From M0108 sp963841065 (lineage in GTDB: Bacteria > Pseudomonadota > Gammaproteobacteria > Chromatiales > Chromatiaceae): a DNA stretch of 64,000 nt. The notes under the pieces were generated by a model. The model searched no databases and was not told where the DNA came from. It worked only from the letters and a program-made list of their open reading frames with translations. Shown in pieces: positions 9,424-20,100 of this stretch. The first letter of the stretch is position 1. Each line of letters starts with the position of its first letter. The stretch lies in the NCBI GenBank assembly GCA_963841065.1, contig CAWJBI010000044.1, forward strand, positions 124,001 to 188,000. Direction: 5' to 3'. The position numbers and the translations under genes are program-made.

Positions 9424-10185
9424 TCACAGGCTAGCGTGCGCGGCCTGGCAGATACCCAGGAAGTCATTGGCCACCAGCGCGGCGCCACCAATGAGACCAC
9501 CATCGATATCCGGCTTGGCCATCAATTGGATCGCGTTGTCGGGTTTCATGCTGCCACCATAAAGGATGCGCAATCCTTCCGCAACGCCGACATCCTGGGC
9601 GGCGATCCGGCCGCGAATGAAGGCGTGCACCTCCTGCGCCTGCTCCGGCGTGGCCGTCTTGCCAGTGCCAATGGCCCAGACGGGCTCGTAGGCAATAACC
9701 CCAGCCGCCAGGGCCGCGACGCCCTCGGCCGCGATGACCGCGTCCAGTTGGCGGGCAATCACCGCCTCGGTAACGCCCTGCTCACGCTCCGAGAGGGTCT
9801 CCCCCACGCAGAGGATAGGCTTGAGGCCCGCGGCGCGCGCCACGGCGAACTTGGCCGCGACCATGGCGTCGTCTTCACCATACAGGGTGCGGCGCTCCGA
9901 ATGGCCGACGATAACGTAGGTGCAACCAAAATCCAGCAGCATGGATGCCGCGATCTCGCCCGTGAAGGCGCCGGAAAGTTGGTTTGACAGATTTTGCCCG
10001 CCCCAAGCCACCGCCGTGCCAGACAACTCCGCCTGGACCTGGGGTATGTAAAGGTAGGGCGGGCAGACCGCCACCTCGCACTTGGCAACCCCCGCCAGGC
10101 CAGCCTTTACCCCCGCCAGCAGCTCATGCACGCTCGCGGTGGAACCATTCATTTTCCAGTTGCCGGCAACCAAGGGCTGACGCAT
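9424..10185 (-). CDS. tpiA: Triosephosphate isomerase
   Basis: 253-aa cytosolic TIM-barrel enzyme interconverting dihydroxyacetone phosphate and glyceraldehyde 3-phosphate in glycolysis, gluconeogenesis and the Calvin cycle. Catalytic features are visible: the Lys in GNWKMNGS, the His in IVGHSERR, the Glu in AYEPVWAIGTGKTAT and the phosphate-binding ILYGGSMKPDN. Length is normal. First gene of the tpiA-secG-tRNA-Leu unit. Confidence 0.98.
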   Translation of the reverse strand: MRQPLVAGNWKMNGSTASVHELLAGVKAGLAGVAKCEVAVCPPYLYIPQVQAELSGTAVAWGGQNLSNQLSGAFTGEIAASMLLDFGCTYVIVGHSERRTLYGEDDAMVAAKFAVARAAGLKPILCVGETLSEREQGVTEAVIARQLDAVIAAEGVAALAAGVIAYEPVWAIGTGKTATPEQAQEVHAFIRGRIAAQDVGVAEGLRILYGGSMKPDNAIQLMAKPDIDGGLIGGAALVANDFLGICQAAHASL

Positions 10186-10312
10186 GATAATCTCCTGCCT
10201 TTCAAGAGCGCGAGAAGATAGCGGGTTGGCCCACTAAAAGCAATCGCAAAATCTTGACCGCCCCCTCCTCCGGCCATTCTCCGGGGGCGCTCCATGCATT
10301 ACACTCTCAAAC

Positions 10313-10789
10313 ATGGCCACCAAATCCAAACCCAAGACCCCTCAGTCCAACATCGCCCTCAACAAGAAGGCGGGGCACGACTACTTCATCGAGCAGCGCT
10401 ACGAGGCCGGCCTCAGCTTGGAAGGGTGGGAGGTGAAGAGCGCCCGGGCCGGGCGTGTCCAACTGCGCGAGGGCTATGTACGCATCATCCAGGGCGAGGC
10501 CTTCCTCCTGGGCTGTCACATGTCCGCCCTCACCAGCGCCTCCACCCACGTCCACCCGGACCCGGTGCGCAACCGCAAATTGCTGTTGAAACGGAGCGAG
10601 ATCCACCGCCTCATCGGACTGGTCGAACGCTCCGGTTACACCCTGGTTCCCACCGCCATGTACTGGAAGCGGGGCCGCGCCAAGCTCGAGATCGGCCTCG
10701 CCAAGGGCAAAAAGCTCCACGACAAGCGCGACAGCGAGAAGGACCGGGACTGGGTCCGGGAAAAGGATCGCCTCTTCAAGCAGAAGTAG
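10313..10789 (+). CDS. smpB: SsrA-binding protein SmpB
   Basis: 158-aa RNA-binding protein that delivers tmRNA to stalled ribosomes. Family segments include NKKAGHDYFIEQRYEAGL, LEGWEVKSARAGRVQL and PVRNRKLLLKRSEI, and the basic C-terminal tail needed for ribosome engagement is present. It lies just upstream of its RNA partner ssrA, which has its own promoter. Confidence 0.98.
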   Translation: MATKSKPKTPQSNIALNKKAGHDYFIEQRYEAGLSLEGWEVKSARAGRVQLREGYVRIIQGEAFLLGCHMSALTSASTHVHPDPVRNRKLLLKRSEIHRLIGLVERSGYTLVPTAMYWKRGRAKLEIGLAKGKKLHDKRDSEKDRDWVREKDRLFKQK

Positions 10790-10811
10790 GCTGCGATCGG
10801 GCTAATTTCCA

Positions 10812-10840
10812 TTGCCCAGGAACTTACCCCCCTCTATACT
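10812..10840 (+). promoter_or_regulatory. ssrA promoter
   Basis: TTGCCC (10812-10817), a 17-base spacer, and TATACT (10835-10840) form a good sigma-70 promoter. A start around 10847 would give a short leader before the mature tmRNA 5' end at 10859, which RNase P would remove. Confidence 0.6.
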
Positions 10841-10858
10841 CTCCAATGAAACGACTCT

Positions 10859-11218
10859 GGGGGCGACATGGCTTTCGACGTGGGTTGCGAACCCTGGGGT
10901 GCATGCCGAGGTGCGGGGTACCTCGTAAATCCATCCGCAAATCAACAGTTGCCAACGACGACAACTACGCTCTCGCCGCCTAAACCGGCGAGCCTCTGAC
11001 CGTTCTCTGCCCATGGGGGGCGGGTTTCAGGGGTAACAACACACGGGATCGCGGTGACGGGAGTCCGGACCTGATCCGCTAAAACCCAATTCGGAATCGC
11101 TGACCGAGCGCCCTGCCCTTCGGGCGCTGGAAGGCTAAAAAAAATAGACAGGGCTAAGCATGTAGATCTCTAGGCAGAGGACTTGCGGACGCGGGTTCGA
11201 TTCCCGCCGCCTCCACCA
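10859..11218 (+). ncRNA. ssrA: Transfer-messenger RNA (tmRNA)
   Basis: 360-nt tmRNA of the trans-translation system. The 5' end GGGGGCGACATGGCTTTCGA pairs with the 3' CGCCTCC before an encoded ACCA to make the tRNA-like acceptor stem, and the T-arm GCGGGTTCGATTCCCGC is intact. The tag frame at 10951-10983 encodes ANDDNYALAA followed by TAA. The Leu-Ala-Ala end is the usual ClpXP degron. Directly follows smpB. Confidence 0.97.
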
Positions 11219-11225
11219 ACTTTTA

Positions 11226-11257
11226 AACCCCGACTCTCACCAGTTGGGGTTTTTTTT
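11226..11257 (+). terminator. Rho-independent terminator after ssrA
   Basis: Hairpin with arms AACCCCgACT and AGTtGGGGTT around a short loop, followed by a run of T residues, 8 bases after the tmRNA 3' end. Confidence 0.88.
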
Positions 11258-11258
11258 G

Positions 11259-11629
11259 CCTCAAGCCCGGCTAGCAGAGGAAGACGAACTGTTTGAAGAT
11301 CATTGAGTCCGATGGTTGACGGGATGCCCCAGTCCTTCCGCAGGCTGAGAACAACCGGTTGCTCGCCCTGCTGGAATCATATGGCCTCGAGTAGCGGTCT
11401 GGAACAAATCGAGGCGATTCGTCTTCAAGGTATCCTTCACGCCGGAACCTGTCGCGGCAATGGACACTTCACCATCGACTCACCGGACCGCCGGCTCGCC
11501 CCCCAGCGAGGGCAAAGTACCCTATTATGTATGTAGATCCCAATCCAGAAGTATCAGGCGATTGAGGAAAGATCCACGGCCGCAAGGCCAGCACCATGGC
11601 ATGGGCATTAACTGGAACAGAGGGACGCC
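11259..11629 (+). other. Intergenic region after ssrA, no supported gene
   Basis: 371 bases between the ssrA terminator and the glycosidase-like lipoprotein. A short frame at 11303-11536 has no recognisable features or ribosome binding site and was not called. tmRNA 3' ends are frequent integration sites, but I see no integrase and no repeated att core here. Confidence 0.4.
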
Positions 11630-13660
11630 ATGAAATATAAACCTATTTGGGCTTTGATGGTTCTGGCCACCGCTGGCACGATGATGATCGTCAGTTGCGG
11701 CGGCCCGGCACCTTGGGACGCCTCACCCTACGCCACGCGCATCTACATGCTGGCCGCGCAACAGGGGAACCTGACCCCGCTAGACCCCGCCGATGACGAG
11801 AGTGTGCCAGCCGAGGGGTCGTCGTGGCGGCTGACCCTGCAGGGTCTCAACCCCGGGGCCCTCTGGTACACGGATCGGCCGGACCGGGCAGTGGGCAACA
11901 CGCCGCTGAATGATTACGTGAACACCCTTTGGAGCCGGGTTTACGGGGATACCGACCCGAACGCGACGATTCAATTCGACCTGGGCGCCCAGGGTGGACA
12001 GGACGGGGTCTACATGGTGTTGTCCGACCCTTCTTATGATGCGGCGTCCAACAGCATGAGTTTCCAGGCGGAAATGCTGAACCACACCCTGGACCAGACG
12101 CCCACCACCCCCCTGTATTTCTCCGAGGTCACGGTCAACGTGCTCAACAATGCCACGGACGACCAGGAAGTCGTGTCCTACATCCAGTACGCTGACGGGG
12201 CAGACCTCTATCCCACGGGCAGGACGAATGAATTCCAGTTGGTGCTGAGCGACGCCGGCCCGGAGATGTTCTGGGTGGACAACGCGCCGGGGCGCTATTC
12301 GGACCAGGCGCCCCTGTCCTACTTTTTTCCGCAGTGGGATTACCTTTTTGGCGACGACCCGCCCAATGCGGCCCTATTCGGGACCACGGCCACGGGTGCC
12401 TTGAAACTCTTTTTCCTGACCCTGACCGACCCGCTGTTTGACGAGGCCCTGGGGCAGGTGACCTACACGGCAAGGCTCCTGGGGGAGACGTCCGGACCGG
12501 TGGAGACCCTCCATCGGATCAACCTGAACATTGATTCGGGGACCTTTTCGCGCTTCCCCCTGCCAGGCAAGGGCACGGCCTACCAGGCCTTCAGCCAGGG
12601 GTACGACCCCTCCACGGCCAACACCCATGTCATCTACTTCGGCAGCGATATCGCCCGCAAGCAGGTGGCATCGCTGTGGGGAACCCAGTCCTATCTTTCG
12701 GGAAGCTGCGCCCCCTACTGCCGGGACGACCTGAAAACCCTCACGGGCATGGGTATCAACCTGATCCGGCTCTATGACTGGGATACGCGCAACGATCACA
12801 GCCAGTTCCTGGATTACGCCCATAAACTGGGGATCAAGGTAGTGGTGCCCATCAGCAACTGGCTGCCGCAGAACCCGGGGGCCTGGGATACCCAAATCCC
12901 CCTGTACTTCAAGTTTGGCAACTACGGCAACAGTGCTGGAACCGACTGGCACCCGGCCGTGGCCGGCGTCGTCATCTCCAACGAACTGGATAACGCCGAC
13001 GCCTCATACAGCCAGGCGATTGGCCTGGTGGCACGGTTCCTCCAGGAGGCCGACAAGCAGGGCTTCAGCACCAGCGTGCCCGTGGGCGTGCCGGTGACCT
13101 TTGTCCCCCGCGGCGCCCCCTACGGCCCGGGCGGTCAAAACATGCCGGGCTGGAACCAGTTCAGCAAACTGTTGACCGATCCCCGCACCGCGCCTTACCG
13201 GGACCGGCTGATGCTGTGCCCCAACACTTACAACTCCAAAGACTACCTCTTTGCCAACGCGGAGAGCACGGGTCAGGGCTGGGTCCAGTTGACCTACCAG
13301 CAGTTCGGCACCCCCATCCTCTTCACCGAAATCGGCTACAGCCGCGTCAAAAGCGATTACACCCCGGATTACATCAAGGATCAGTTAGAAGGGGTGCTGA
13401 CATACCAAAAGGCGCACCCGGAGCAAATTCTCGGGGCCTGCCACTTCCAGTTCTCGGACAAGGTCTGGAAACAGGGCGGCAATGATACGGAAGGCGCGTT
13501 CGGCTCTTACACCCACGGCGCGATTCTGAAGCAAATTCAAACGGTACAAAGCGACTTCAGCTACTGGCCGGGCGATCCGGCTATCGATTACGGTATCCTG
13601 ACCATCGACAAACTGGAACCCACCTCGACCTACAACCCCGTGATCCAGGCCTACCAATAG
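11630..13660 (+). CDS. Lipoprotein with C-terminal glycosidase-like (clan GH-A) barrel
   Basis: 676 aa. A signal peptide with lipobox IVSC places the lipidated Cys at residue 23, so the protein is probably anchored in the outer membrane or periplasm. Residues about 25-330 form an unassigned beta-rich region. From about 340 the sequence resembles TIM-barrel glycosidases or glucanosyltransferases (GH5/GH17/GH72-like): GMGINLIRLYDWDTRNDHS, then a candidate acid/base Glu at 452 in VISNELDN and a candidate nucleophile Glu at 567 in LFTEIGYS. Substrate unknown; a beta-glucan or other exopolysaccharide is a guess. Stands alone; a GC-rich hairpin without a T-run (about 13668-13698) follows. Confidence 0.65.
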   Translation: MKYKPIWALMVLATAGTMMIVSCGGPAPWDASPYATRIYMLAAQQGNLTPLDPADDESVPAEGSSWRLTLQGLNPGALWYTDRPDRAVGNTPLNDYVNTLWSRVYGDTDPNATIQFDLGAQGGQDGVYMVLSDPSYDAASNSMSFQAEMLNHTLDQTPTTPLYFSEVTVNVLNNATDDQEVVSYIQYADGADLYPTGRTNEFQLVLSDAGPEMFWVDNAPGRYSDQAPLSYFFPQWDYLFGDDPPNAALFGTTATGALKLFFLTLTDPLFDEALGQVTYTARLLGETSGPVETLHRINLNIDSGTFSRFPLPGKGTAYQAFSQGYDPSTANTHVIYFGSDIARKQVASLWGTQSYLSGSCAPYCRDDLKTLTGMGINLIRLYDWDTRNDHSQFLDYAHKLGIKVVVPISNWLPQNPGAWDTQIPLYFKFGNYGNSAGTDWHPAVAGVVISNELDNADASYSQAIGLVARFLQEADKQGFSTSVPVGVPVTFVPRGAPYGPGGQNMPGWNQFSKLLTDPRTAPYRDRLMLCPNTYNSKDYLFANAESTGQGWVQLTYQQFGTPILFTEIGYSRVKSDYTPDYIKDQLEGVLTYQKAHPEQILGACHFQFSDKVWKQGGNDTEGAFGSYTHGAILKQIQTVQSDFSYWPGDPAIDYGILTIDKLEPTSTYNPVIQAYQ

Positions 13661-13788
13661 CCTCACCGGCGGGTCCCTTGCCACCCAGGGGGCCCGCCAA
13701 ACATGAAGGGTCCCCGGCCGAGGCGAAACCTGTCGCAAGGGTTGGTTACGCCGATGGGATACGGAGGCGAGCGGCGCCCTGCGCGACC

Positions 13789-14565
13789 CTACGACCCCGG
13801 TGTGATTTGAGCAAAGAAGGCCTCGAAATCCTCGGTCACCCGGGCCTGCGGGGCATCCTCGGGCTTCGCGATGACATCAAAGGCCTTGTTCCGCGCCGTG
13901 GGTGACAGCAGGGCCTGAACCAGGATCTCGGCGACGTCCGCCCGAGGGATCACGGGGGGCACTCCCGCGGGTGACTGATCGAGCAGTTGATCGTCCTTGC
14001 CTGCCAGCAGTTCGCGCCGACCGCCGGGGGCATCCAACAGCCCACCCGCCCTCACGATGGTGTAGTCGATGCCGGAGGCCAGCAGATATTGCTCCGCCTT
14101 ACGCTTCCAGATAAGGATGTTGCCATTCCCCATCCTGTTGAGGGGGTGCAGATCGTTGGTGCCGCCCAGGGAGCCCATCAAAAGGATGTGATTGACCCCG
14201 GCCGCCTGGGCCGCCTCGATCTGGTTGACCTGACCTTGATAGTCCACCTGCTCGGGCCATTCGCCCTCGGGGTAGCTGAACTCGGGGGTCTGACCGGGCC
14301 CAGACGGCGCTTTCATGACCGGGATGGCGCTGGTGAGGATGACCAGGGCCTGACAACCCTCCAGGGCCCGGGCCAGGTCGGCGGGGTTCTTGATATCACC
14401 AAAGCGGAAATACGGGGTGACGCCAAACCGGTCCTCGACCTTGCGGGGCGAGCGGGCGAACCCACGCGCCGCGAACAGGGCGGGCCTCTTGAGGAGCTTT
14501 TCGAGCACCAGCGCGCCCGTGCGCCCGGTAGCTCCGGTGACGAGAACAGGCAGGGGCCGTGACAT
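13789..14565 (-). CDS. NAD(P)-binding atypical SDR / NmrA-like oxidoreductase
   Basis: 258-aa Rossmann-fold protein with the nucleotide-binding motif VTGATGRTG at the N-terminus, followed by the NAD(P)-dependent epimerase-like segments GDIKNPADLARALEG, HILLMGSLGG and YTIVRAGGLLD. The classical YxxxK catalytic pair is not evident, as in other atypical short-chain dehydrogenases. Substrate unknown. Ends 32 bp before the PPK2 start on the same strand's downstream side, so it may be transcribed after ppk2. Confidence 0.8.
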   Translation of the reverse strand: MSRPLPVLVTGATGRTGALVLEKLLKRPALFAARGFARSPRKVEDRFGVTPYFRFGDIKNPADLARALEGCQALVILTSAIPVMKAPSGPGQTPEFSYPEGEWPEQVDYQGQVNQIEAAQAAGVNHILLMGSLGGTNDLHPLNRMGNGNILIWKRKAEQYLLASGIDYTIVRAGGLLDAPGGRRELLAGKDDQLLDQSPAGVPPVIPRADVAEILVQALLSPTARNKAFDVIAKPEDAPQARVTEDFEAFFAQITPGS

Positions 14566-14597
14566 TCAAGCCCCCGGGGCCAGCATGATCGGGGCCA

Positions 14598-15428
14598 TCA
14601 ATAAACCTCGGGAATGAATCTAAAGGGATAATCGGGTGACTTGTAACGGTCCAGCTTCTTGCGATCCGGCAGTTTGACCTTCTCGTGGGGCACCTCCTCG
14701 TAGGGGATGCGGCTCAGCAAATGGTGGATGACATTGAGCCGAACTTGCTTCTTGTTTTCGGAATTGGCAACAAACCAGGGGGCCCAGGCGCTATCGGTGG
14801 CGGCGAACATCTCATCACGCGCCTTGGTGTAATCATCCCAGCGGCTGTAGGACTTGAGATCCATGGGGGACAGCTTCCAGATCTTGCGGCCGTCGTCGAT
14901 GCGCCCCTCCAGCCGGCGAGTCTGTTCTTCCGGACTGACCTCCAGCCAGTATTTGATGAGGATGATGCCCGAATCGACCATGGCCCGTTCGACGAGGGGG
15001 GTCATCTTCAGAAATTTTTGGGCCTGCTCCTCGGTGCAGAAGCCCATGACCCGCTCGACCCCGGCGCGGTTGTACCAACTGCGGTCGAAGATGACGACCT
15101 CGCCCGCCGCCGGGAAATGGCTCATGTAGCGCTGAGCATACATCTGAGTCTTTTCCCGTTCGGTCGGGGCGGGCAGCGCCACCACCCGGAAGACCCGAGG
15201 ACTCACCCGCTCGGTGATCGCCTTGATGGTGCCGCCCTTGCCGGCCCCATCGCGACCCTCGAAGACGACGCACACCTTCAGCCCCTGGTGGACCACCCAC
15301 TCCTGCAGCTTGACCAACTCCACATGCAGCTTGGCCAACTCCTTGTCGTAAAGCTTCCGGGTTAGCGCGACAACCTGTTCCTGAACGGGGGCCTTGATTT
15401 CTTCTTTCTTTTTCTTGTGTTTAGCCAT
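14598..15428 (-). CDS. ppk2: Polyphosphate kinase 2
   Basis: 276-aa class I PPK2, which transfers phosphate between polyphosphate and nucleoside diphosphates in the cytosol. Visible features are the Walker A motif FEGRDGAGKGG, the lid segment YMSHFPAAGEVVIFDRSWYN (Walker B Asp and RSWYNR) and RRLEGRIDD. The start MAKHKKKKEEI at 15428 was chosen over an upstream codon because the preceding 21 residues are atypical. Relevant to polyphosphate storage, which is common in purple sulfur bacteria. Confidence 0.93.
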   Translation of the reverse strand: MAKHKKKKEEIKAPVQEQVVALTRKLYDKELAKLHVELVKLQEWVVHQGLKVCVVFEGRDGAGKGGTIKAITERVSPRVFRVVALPAPTEREKTQMYAQRYMSHFPAAGEVVIFDRSWYNRAGVERVMGFCTEEQAQKFLKMTPLVERAMVDSGIILIKYWLEVSPEEQTRRLEGRIDDGRKIWKLSPMDLKSYSRWDDYTKARDEMFAATDSAWAPWFVANSENKKQVRLNVIHHLLSRIPYEEVPHEKVKLPDRKKLDRYKSPDYPFRFIPEVY

Positions 15429-15752
15429 GATGGTAACCTCGATTTTCGTGTGACTGAAGGGATTGGGCATCAAGAAGGTTATCGGGAGCATCCGCCCTTC
15501 GCCTTCCCAGCCTAAAGGGAACTATAGACCACCAGGGCCAGTGTCAACGTGAAGGAAAAAATGAGACTTGGCTCGCGGATAGCGGGGCCCAGCCCTTCCG
15601 GCCTACCCGCCCCCTCCAAAGTCGGCACCGGGCGCGGGCCTTGCCCTATACTCCCCCGCCTGGGTCGGTGCCGCTGATAATGCCAGGCCCCAGGCCCTTG
15701 TCCCGGTTTACGCCCTTCGCTCCCCTGGTACCCCCTCCGGATAAATGATGCG

Positions 15753-17033
15753 ATGCTCAACACCGCCCCCACCCACTACAAGCCGCATCAATTCATCAAT
15801 ATTTATTTGCAACTTGGCAAATTGCTTTTCTTGAATGGGGCGACGATCCAGCGGGTCATCGATAGCATCGGCGCCATGAAGAACTATCTGGGCGGCGACG
15901 ATCTGCAGGTCATGATTGATTACGACGGCCTGGTGATCACCGACATTAATGGCAGGCATTTTCACACGCGCGTGGAAAGACGTAACACCTTTGTCGCATT
16001 CAATATCGAGGTGCTCATCGAAGTCAGCAAATTGATCCGCAATCTGGCGGTCGAGCGTCCGACGGTTATGGAGATCACGCAACGTCTGGACGAAATTTCC
16101 AGATTGCATTCAGCCCTTAGGGGTTGGGGCCTACATCTTCTGGTAGGCCTGGTCGCCTTCGCCTTTGGTGTTATCAACGGTGCCGACGCCACGGCCAGCG
16201 CGTCGATATTTCCGGCGGCGATGCTTCTGAGCCTCGTCAAATCCCGCTTGCTGGCACGCGGCCATAATCTCTACATGAGCGTGTTTCTCGCCGGGCTGAC
16301 CGGGGTCATGTTAGCCGGTTTTCTGGCCGGCCTGTTGGGCACCCGCACCGGCCTGGTGGCGATCATCGCCGTGCTGCTGCCACTAATCCCCGGTTTTCCC
16401 CTCATCAATGCTGGCTTTGATATTCTGCGCAATCACAACACGGTGGCTTGGGGCCGGCTAGCCTTCGCCGCCATGATGATCGTGATCCTGACCCTGGCCG
16501 CGAGCGTACCCCTCCTGGTGTTTTTCGATGCCCTGCAGGTTGAAACGGCGCCGCAGATGGGCTATTGGCTCGTACGGCTCGCGGATGGGCTCTTTGCTGG
16601 CCTTGCGGCGATGGGCCTGGGTCTCTTGTTCAATGTCCCCGGACGCTTCATCCCCCTGCTGGGTCTGGGCGCGATTCTGGCGCGCGGTCTGCGCACGGAG
16701 CTCATGGTTTTTGGCGGCATGGACATGGCGGTGGCGGCATTTTTAGGCGCGGCGGCGGTGTCCTTGCTTATGTCGCTGATCTCACGGCGCGGCCACTTCC
16801 CGGCGGCGGTGTTCGCCCTGATTTGCGTGCTGCCAATGGTTCCGGGGTTTTTGGCGATCGATGGCTTGAACCATTTATTCTTGTTCACCCAACTGGCCCC
16901 GACGGCGGTACCCCCTGAAATGGCCGTGCATACCCTGCAGACCCTGCTGAAGACGGCCTTCACGGTCAGCGCCCTGGTGTTTGGCGTGATTCTCCCGGTA
17001 TTTCTGATCGAGGGGCGCAGCCCGCGGGTCTAG
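15753..17033 (+). CDS. Threonine/serine exporter family protein (ThrE-like)
   Basis: 426-aa inner-membrane protein. The N-terminal cytoplasmic DUF1212-type domain contains LFLNGATIQRVIDSIG and ends near residue 120. It is followed by about ten hydrophobic segments covering both halves of the ThrE fold, including the motifs IPGFPLINAGFDI and MVPGFLAIDG. Substrate is inferred from the family only. The 240 bp upstream hold no other gene. Confidence 0.82.
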   Translation: MLNTAPTHYKPHQFINIYLQLGKLLFLNGATIQRVIDSIGAMKNYLGGDDLQVMIDYDGLVITDINGRHFHTRVERRNTFVAFNIEVLIEVSKLIRNLAVERPTVMEITQRLDEISRLHSALRGWGLHLLVGLVAFAFGVINGADATASASIFPAAMLLSLVKSRLLARGHNLYMSVFLAGLTGVMLAGFLAGLLGTRTGLVAIIAVLLPLIPGFPLINAGFDILRNHNTVAWGRLAFAAMMIVILTLAASVPLLVFFDALQVETAPQMGYWLVRLADGLFAGLAAMGLGLLFNVPGRFIPLLGLGAILARGLRTELMVFGGMDMAVAAFLGAAAVSLLMSLISRRGHFPAAVFALICVLPMVPGFLAIDGLNHLFLFTQLAPTAVPPEMAVHTLQTLLKTAFTVSALVFGVILPVFLIEGRSPRV

Positions 17034-17133
17034 GTCGGGGACTTTCCGGCATCTCTCACCGAACGCTGGCAGTCCTGAGGATCAGGGCCTGGGGTTCAAA
17101 CCATTTAACTTGCGCCATAAGGAGCTTGAATCC

Positions 17134-20100
17134 ATGAGGCATCTGTTTCGCATCGGCGGTTTTCTGTCCTTCATCGGCATGATGTTCCTCAACGCCTTCG
17201 TGGACCTGGGCCACAAGATCATCATCCAGAATACCCTCTTCAAGACCTACGACGGCGATACCCAGATTCTGCTGACCGCCATCGTCAATGCCCTGATCCT
17301 GCTGCCCTTCGTCCTCCTGTTTTCGCCCTCGGGTTTCCTCGCCGACCGCTTCTCCAAGCCCAAGGTGATGCGCGTCTCGGCCTGGGCGGCGGTCATCATC
17401 ACCCTGGGCATCACCGCCTGCTACTACCTGGGCTGGTTCTGGCCGGCCTTCGCCATGACCTTCCTGCTCGCTGCCCAGAGCGCCATCTACTCCCCGGCCA
17501 AGTACGGCTACATCAAGGAGCTGGTGGGCAACGAGACCCTGGCGACGGCCAACGGCTGGGTCCAGGCCACCACCACCACCGCCATTCTCTTCGGGATCTT
17601 CTTTTTCTCGGTGCTCTTCGAGTATTACCTGAGCGGCGTGAGCTATTCCACACCGGGAGAGGTGATGCACCTGATCGCCCCCCTGGGGTGGCTGCTGGTC
17701 CTGGCCTCCCTGGCCGAGGCGGGCCTCTCCTACCGCCTGCCCCAGAAGCACGTCGTGGAAAAGATTACCTTCGATTGGGGCCAGTACCGGCGCGGCCGCT
17801 ACCTGCGGGACAACCTCCATGCCGCCGCCAGCAACCGGGTGATCTGGCTCTCCATCATCGGTCTCAGCGTCTTCTGGTCCATCTCCCAGGTGATCCTGGC
17901 GGTCTTCCCGGCCTTTGCCAAGGAAACGCTGGGGGAAACCAACACCGTGGTCATTCAGGGCCTGCTGGCCTGCTCCGGTCTCGGCATCATCCTGGGCTCC
18001 ATCGTCGCCGGCAAGGTCTCGCGCGACTACATCGAGACGGCACTGATCCCGGTGGGGGCCATTGGCATCGCCATCGCCCTCTTCCTGGTCCCCGGCCTCC
18101 AGTCATCCTGGGCCCATGCCTTCAATTTCCTCATGATCGGCGTCCTGGGCGGCTTCTTCCTGGTGCCCCTCAATGCCCTGATCCAGTTTAACGCCGGCGA
18201 GCAGGGCCTGGGGCGGGTGTTGGCCGCCAATAACTTCATTCAGAACATCTGGATGCTGGCCTTCCTGGGCATTACGGTCGCCGCCGCCTATGTCGAGATT
18301 GGCGACGTCACCCTCATCCTCGGGCTCGCCCTGGTGGCCCTGATCGGGGCCATCTACACCCTTTACCAACTCCCCCAGTCCCTGGTCCGTTTCCTCATTC
18401 GGCACCTGGTGGCCACCCGCTTCCGGCTCAAGGTCCTCGGCCTGGATAACCTGCCGGCCCAGGGCGGGGTCATGCTGCTCGGCAACCACATCAGTTGGCT
18501 GGACTGGGCCCTGGTGCAGATGGCCTGCCCGCGTCCGGTGCGCTTCGTCATGGAGCGGGAGATCTATGAGCGCTGGTACCTGAAGCGTTTTCTGGACTTC
18601 TTCGAGGTGGTGCCCATCTCCCGCGGGAGCAGTCGTCATGCCATCGCCACCCTGGCCCGGCTGCTGGAGGCGGGCGAGGTGGTGTGCATCTTCCCCGAGG
18701 GGACCATCAGCAAGAACGGCCAGGTCTCCGAGTTCAAGCGCGGCTTCGAGCTCTCGGCGCGCCAGGTCGCGGCGGGGACCGGCGTGGTCCTCGTGCCTTT
18801 TTACCTGCGTGGCCTGTGGGGTAGCTGGTTTTCCTACGCCACCGCCACGCTCCGCCGGAGCCGCGAGGAGGGGCGTTTAAGAGAGGTGGTGGTCGCCTTC
18901 GGGGCACCCCTGCCCCTGGCGTCCAGTGCCGAGCAGGTCAAGCAGGCAGTCTTCGAGTTGTCTGTCACGACCTGGGAGGACTATGTCCGGGGCTTGCCCA
19001 CCATTCCGGTCAGTTGGCTGCGTACCGCCAAGCGGGCCCCGGGCCAGGTGACCCTGATCGAATCCAGCGGCACCCACCTGACGAATCGGCGACTGATCGC
19101 CGCCGTCCTGCTCTTCACCCGACGCATCCGCCGCCTGGCCCCGGAACCCGCCCTCGGCATCCTGCTCCCTGCCAGCAGCGCCTGCGCCATCGCCAACCTG
19201 GCGGGGCTCATGGCCGGCAAGCAGGTGGTGAACCTCAACTACAGCAGCCACCCCGAGTCCCTGCGCGCCGCCATCGCCAGCGCCGGCATCCGTCACGTCA
19301 TCACGGCGGACCGCTTCCTGACCCGGCTCGCCGCCCGCGGCATCGACCTCGACTCCACCCTGAGCGAGGTCAGCCTGCACCCCATGGAGGCCCTGCGGGC
19401 CGAGATCGGCAAGGCCGCCTCCCTGGGGATGCTCATCCTGGCCACCCTGCTCCCTGCCGGCGCCCTCTTCACCCTCTTCGGACGCCGCACCCAACCGGGG
19501 GACACCGCCGCCATCCTCTTCTCCAGCGGGAGCGAGGGCACCCCCAAGGGCGTGGAGCTGACCCATCGCAACATCATGGCCAATATTCGCCAGATCTCGG
19601 ACCTGCTCAACACCCGGGCCAATGATGTCTTCATGGCCAATCTCCCCCCCTTCCACGCCTTCGGCCTCACCGTCACCACCTTCCTGCCCCTGGTGGAGGG
19701 CATCCCCATGGTCTGCCACCCGGACCCGACGGATGCCTTCGGCAGTGCCAAGGCTATAGCCCGCTATCGCGCCACGGTGCTGTTCGGCACTTCCACCTTC
19801 CTGCGCCTCTACACCAAAAACCGCAAGGTCCACCCCCTCATGCTGGACTCCCTGCGGCTGGTGGTGGCGGGAGCGGAGCGCCTGGCCCCGGACGTGCGCG
19901 AGGCCTTCATGCTCAAATTCCAGAAGTCCCTCTACGAGGGTTATGGGGCGACCGAGACCACGCCGGTGGCCAGCGTCAATGTCCCGGACACCCTGGATAC
20001 GGATAACTGGAAGATTCAGACCGGCTCCCGCCCCGGCACCGTGGGCCTGCCCCTGCCCGGCACCAGCTTCCGGATCGTGGATCCGGCCACCCTGGAGACC

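Noticed and set aside
11303..11536. A 77-codon frame downstream of ssrA
   Set aside because: No ribosome binding site, no recognisable features and atypical composition.
13668..13698. A terminator after the glycosidase-like lipoprotein gene
   Set aside because: A GC-rich hairpin (GGCGGG...CCCGCC) is present but imperfect and without a T-run, so it was mentioned with the gene and not called separately.
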